Below, piece by piece: positions 5,563 through 7,007 of a stretch of DNA of 7,007 bases. The notes beneath the pieces were generated by a model, which saw only the letters and a program-made list of their open reading frames with translations, was not told the DNA's origin and made no database searches. The DNA lies in assembly GCA_949283905.1 (NCBI GenBank), contig CASDUB010000092.1, forward strand, positions 1 to 7,007, written 5' to 3'. Made by a program: the position numbers and the translations under genes. This DNA comes from an uncultured Lachnospiraceae bacterium. Lineage in GTDB: Bacteria; Bacillota; Clostridia; Lachnospirales; Lachnospiraceae. Each line of letters begins with the position of its first letter. Positions within the stretch are counted from its first letter, which is position 1.

Positions 5563-6605
5563 AGAAAAGAACATATTTATTTTCGCTGTTTTTAGCGTTA
5601 CTAATGAGTTTTTCTGTGGCATGTTCGCCACAGGCAGAGACTGCCGAAGTGTCACAGAATAGTGTTAAAGATCAGTCAAAGGAGATATCAGAAGTTACGC
5701 CTGAAGCAACTCCTGAAGTGACTTCCAAAACTAAGCCGACAAATAAACCGGAGAAGAACAAGAATTCAGATGAAGACAAAGATGTGATTAAAGCCGGAAA
5801 AAAAGAAAAGCCGGGAGTTGAAAAGGTTGCTGCTGGAAATGCAGAAAAACCGGTGATCAAAGAAACAGAATCAGCTGATGAGCCTGATGATGATTGGATG
5901 ACCGCAAGGCGCGCTGAAGTGATCGCGTATGAAAAAGCAAGATTGGGATATTCGCCTACGGAGGAAGGTGAGCGTTATCTTGATTATCCGTGCGGATATT
6001 GCGGCGTTACCGATGTAGATATAAACAGATACGGCGCATGTGCTATCTGTCAGGATGAATACATACAGCCTGAATGGGGATGGTGCGAAGTGTGCGGCGG
6101 TACGCTTAACGCAGTGCAGTCGAATTTCAATCGCTGCTGGTCATGTATGAAGTGTCAGTATTGCGGAACGGATATGTCGGGATATATTAATTACGATACG
6201 GGCGGCGTCGATTCGCCTGATGGGACGTGGACGTGTACGAACTGCTATAATAGTAATAATGCTCCGTCTGCATGCGACCGCTGCGGGAAGCAGTTTGAAG
6301 GAGACGGGGATATGTATCAGTGCGGCGTGTACGATAATCTCCCATATAAATATATTTGTTCGAACTGTTATTCGTATTCATGTAAAAACTGCGGCTTTTA
6401 CAGCGAGGATATGAATGCGCTTTACGAGGGCAGAAAAGCCGTATGCGCAGATGTGGGATTGTGCACCGGTTGCTATCAGGCTATTTACGGCGAGCCGTAT
6501 CTTCAGCCATGCAGCGTATGTGGTGATCTTATTCATCCAAGTGGCAGGATAAATGGAATGTGTTGGTCATGTTATGAGGTAGAAAACATCCAAACGGAAT
6601 TTTAA
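5559..6605 (+). CDS. Lipoprotein with six tandem double-CxxC (zinc-ribbon-like) modules
   Basis: The 348-residue product starts with a lipoprotein signal: MKKR, a hydrophobic core at 6-18 and FSVAC with the lipidated Cys22. The -3 residue is serine rather than the usual leucine, but the general form is good. A disordered linker rich in Pro, Thr, Lys and Glu (about 23-110) follows, with TPEATPEVT and KPTNKPEK. A short helix (113-130) leads to a cysteine-rich region with 12 CxxC pairs: 145/148, 161/164, 176/179, 193/196, 199/202, 226/229, 239/242, 267/270, 275/278, 302/305, 318/321 and 335/338. These group into six modules; Cys255 and Cys296 are extra. The protein is predicted to sit on the outer face of the membrane, an unusual place for CxxC zinc modules. 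The gene follows the four-gene row after 117 bases and may have its own start of transcription, although no good promoter is seen. Metal binding, disulfide-based redox sensing or protein binding are possible; function unknown. Confidence 0.88.
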   Translation: MKKRTYLFSLFLALLMSFSVACSPQAETAEVSQNSVKDQSKEISEVTPEATPEVTSKTKPTNKPEKNKNSDEDKDVIKAGKKEKPGVEKVAAGNAEKPVIKETESADEPDDDWMTARRAEVIAYEKARLGYSPTEEGERYLDYPCGYCGVTDVDINRYGACAICQDEYIQPEWGWCEVCGGTLNAVQSNFNRCWSCMKCQYCGTDMSGYINYDTGGVDSPDGTWTCTNCYNSNNAPSACDRCGKQFEGDGDMYQCGVYDNLPYKYICSNCYSYSCKNCGFYSEDMNALYEGRKAVCADVGLCTGCYQAIYGEPYLQPCSVCGDLIHPSGRINGMCWSCYEVENIQTEF

Positions 6606-6639
6606 CTATTAATTCATAATATACTATAAGTTTGGCTTT

Positions 6640-6669
6640 TTTGATTAATGGATCAAAGATTGCTTTTTT
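6640..6669 (+). terminator. Weak AT-rich hairpin with T-run after the lipoprotein gene
   Basis: TTTGAT at 6640-6645 pairs with ATCAAA at 6652-6657, followed by GATTGC and TTTTTT. The stem is short and AT-rich, and the T-run starts some bases after the stem, so it is at best a weak terminator ahead of the strong one at 6684. Confidence 0.35.
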
Positions 6670-6683
6670 GAATATTATATACC

Positions 6684-6718
6684 AACCAGCCGTGTTCGTT
6701 TGAACACGGCTGGTTTTG
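6684..6718 (+). terminator. Strong terminator of the zinc-ribbon row
   Basis: A perfect 14-base-pair, GC-rich stem pairs 6684-6697 with 6702-6715 around a GTTT loop, followed by a short T-rich tail. It separates the zinc-ribbon genes from hicA. Part of the stem and loop recurs at 1285-1304. Confidence 0.85.
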
Positions 6719-6820
6719 TAATAAAAAGTTTAACTTTAGTCAAGTTCACATATTCAACTTAACAATAATTATATTTATAATGAAAAAATACATTTAAATA
6801 TGATAAACTTAAAAATGAAA

Positions 6821-6859
6821 ACTGTCTATGTTGACTGATGTGTAGATAGTGTGTATTAT
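6821..6859 (+). promoter_or_regulatory. hicA promoter with inverted-repeat operator
   Basis: TTGACT at 6831-6836 and TATTAT at 6854-6859 are 17 bases apart, a very good sigma-A promoter. ACTGTCTA (6821-6828) and TAGATAGT (6843-6850) form an inverted repeat with one mismatch. The half-sites are 22 bases apart centre to centre, about two helical turns, and they bracket the -35 box. HicB antitoxins commonly repress their own operon, so this is the likely HicB operator. The remaining stretch 6720-6820 is AT-rich and shows no gene. Confidence 0.7.
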
Positions 6860-6881
6860 ATGATTTAAGAGGAGTATATAA

Positions 6882-7007
6882 GTGAAACAAAGAGATCTCA
6901 TAAAGAAACTTGAAGATGCCGGATTTGAGTTTTTAAGACATGGCGGGAATCATGACATTTATAAGCGTGGTAATGATTTGGAAAAGATCCCAAGGCATAA
7001 AGAAATA
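6882..7007 (+). CDS. hicA: HicA-family mRNA interferase toxin, 3' end outside the window
   Basis: The first 42 codons are visible. KQRDLIKKLEDAGFEFLRHGGNHDIYKR has the short HicA double-stranded-RNA-binding-like fold, including the G-G-N-H motif in which His24 is the expected catalytic residue, and KIPRHKEI matches the later PRH segment. HicA toxins are 60-90 residues long and cut mRNA in the cytoplasm until bound by the HicB antitoxin, usually encoded directly downstream. GTG at 6882 is the start: AAGAGGAG lies seven bases before it. The promoter and operator just upstream support an independent toxin-antitoxin operon. Whether hicB follows cannot be seen here. Confidence 0.9.
   Translation, partial: MKQRDLIKKLEDAGFEFLRHGGNHDIYKRGNDLEKIPRHKEI

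Overview
The window is AT-rich, has Gram-positive-style signals (strong GGAGG-type ribosome binding sites, hairpin plus T-run terminators) and gene families typical of gut Clostridia. A member of the Lachnospiraceae is the most likely source; this is an inference from gene style, as the window holds no marker gene that settles it.

Left part (1-2234): after the terminator of an unseen upstream gene comes a two-gene unit, a small uncharacterised protein (220-522) and sfsA (526-1236), a predicted DNA/RNA nuclease. Next is a small phage-type (PBECR-like) nuclease gene, 1503-1880, interrupted by two consecutive in-frame stop codons. The 354 bases between that gene and the next (1881-2234) have no intact protein gene. 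They hold a compact structured RNA with its own sigma-A promoter and terminator (about 1899-2007), a second terminator, an internally deleted remnant of the 220-522 gene, and a third terminator.

Central part (2235-6605): an XRE-type repressor gene on the minus strand faces away from a row of five plus-strand genes. All five products carry CxxC zinc-binding knuckles: a four-helix membrane protein with one N-terminal knuckle, a soluble or membrane-associated protein with five zinc ribbons, a small one-ribbon protein, a second four-helix membrane protein with a complete ribbon (paralogue of the first), and a lipoprotein with six double-knuckle modules. The first four are 21-28 bases apart and look like one operon; the lipoprotein follows after 117 bases. 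A strong terminator ends the row at 6684-6718. This is the most interesting element of the window: a zinc-ribbon cassette that places cysteine-rich modules both in the cytoplasm and, by prediction, outside the membrane, next to its own candidate regulator. I do not recognise it as a named system, and its function is unknown.

Right edge (6720-7007): a well-formed promoter with an inverted-repeat operator precedes the start of a hicA toxin gene that runs off the window; hicB is expected downstream. The hicA start, the broken phage nuclease, the gene remnant and the orphan RNA together suggest an accessory, recombining stretch of chromosome rather than conserved core.
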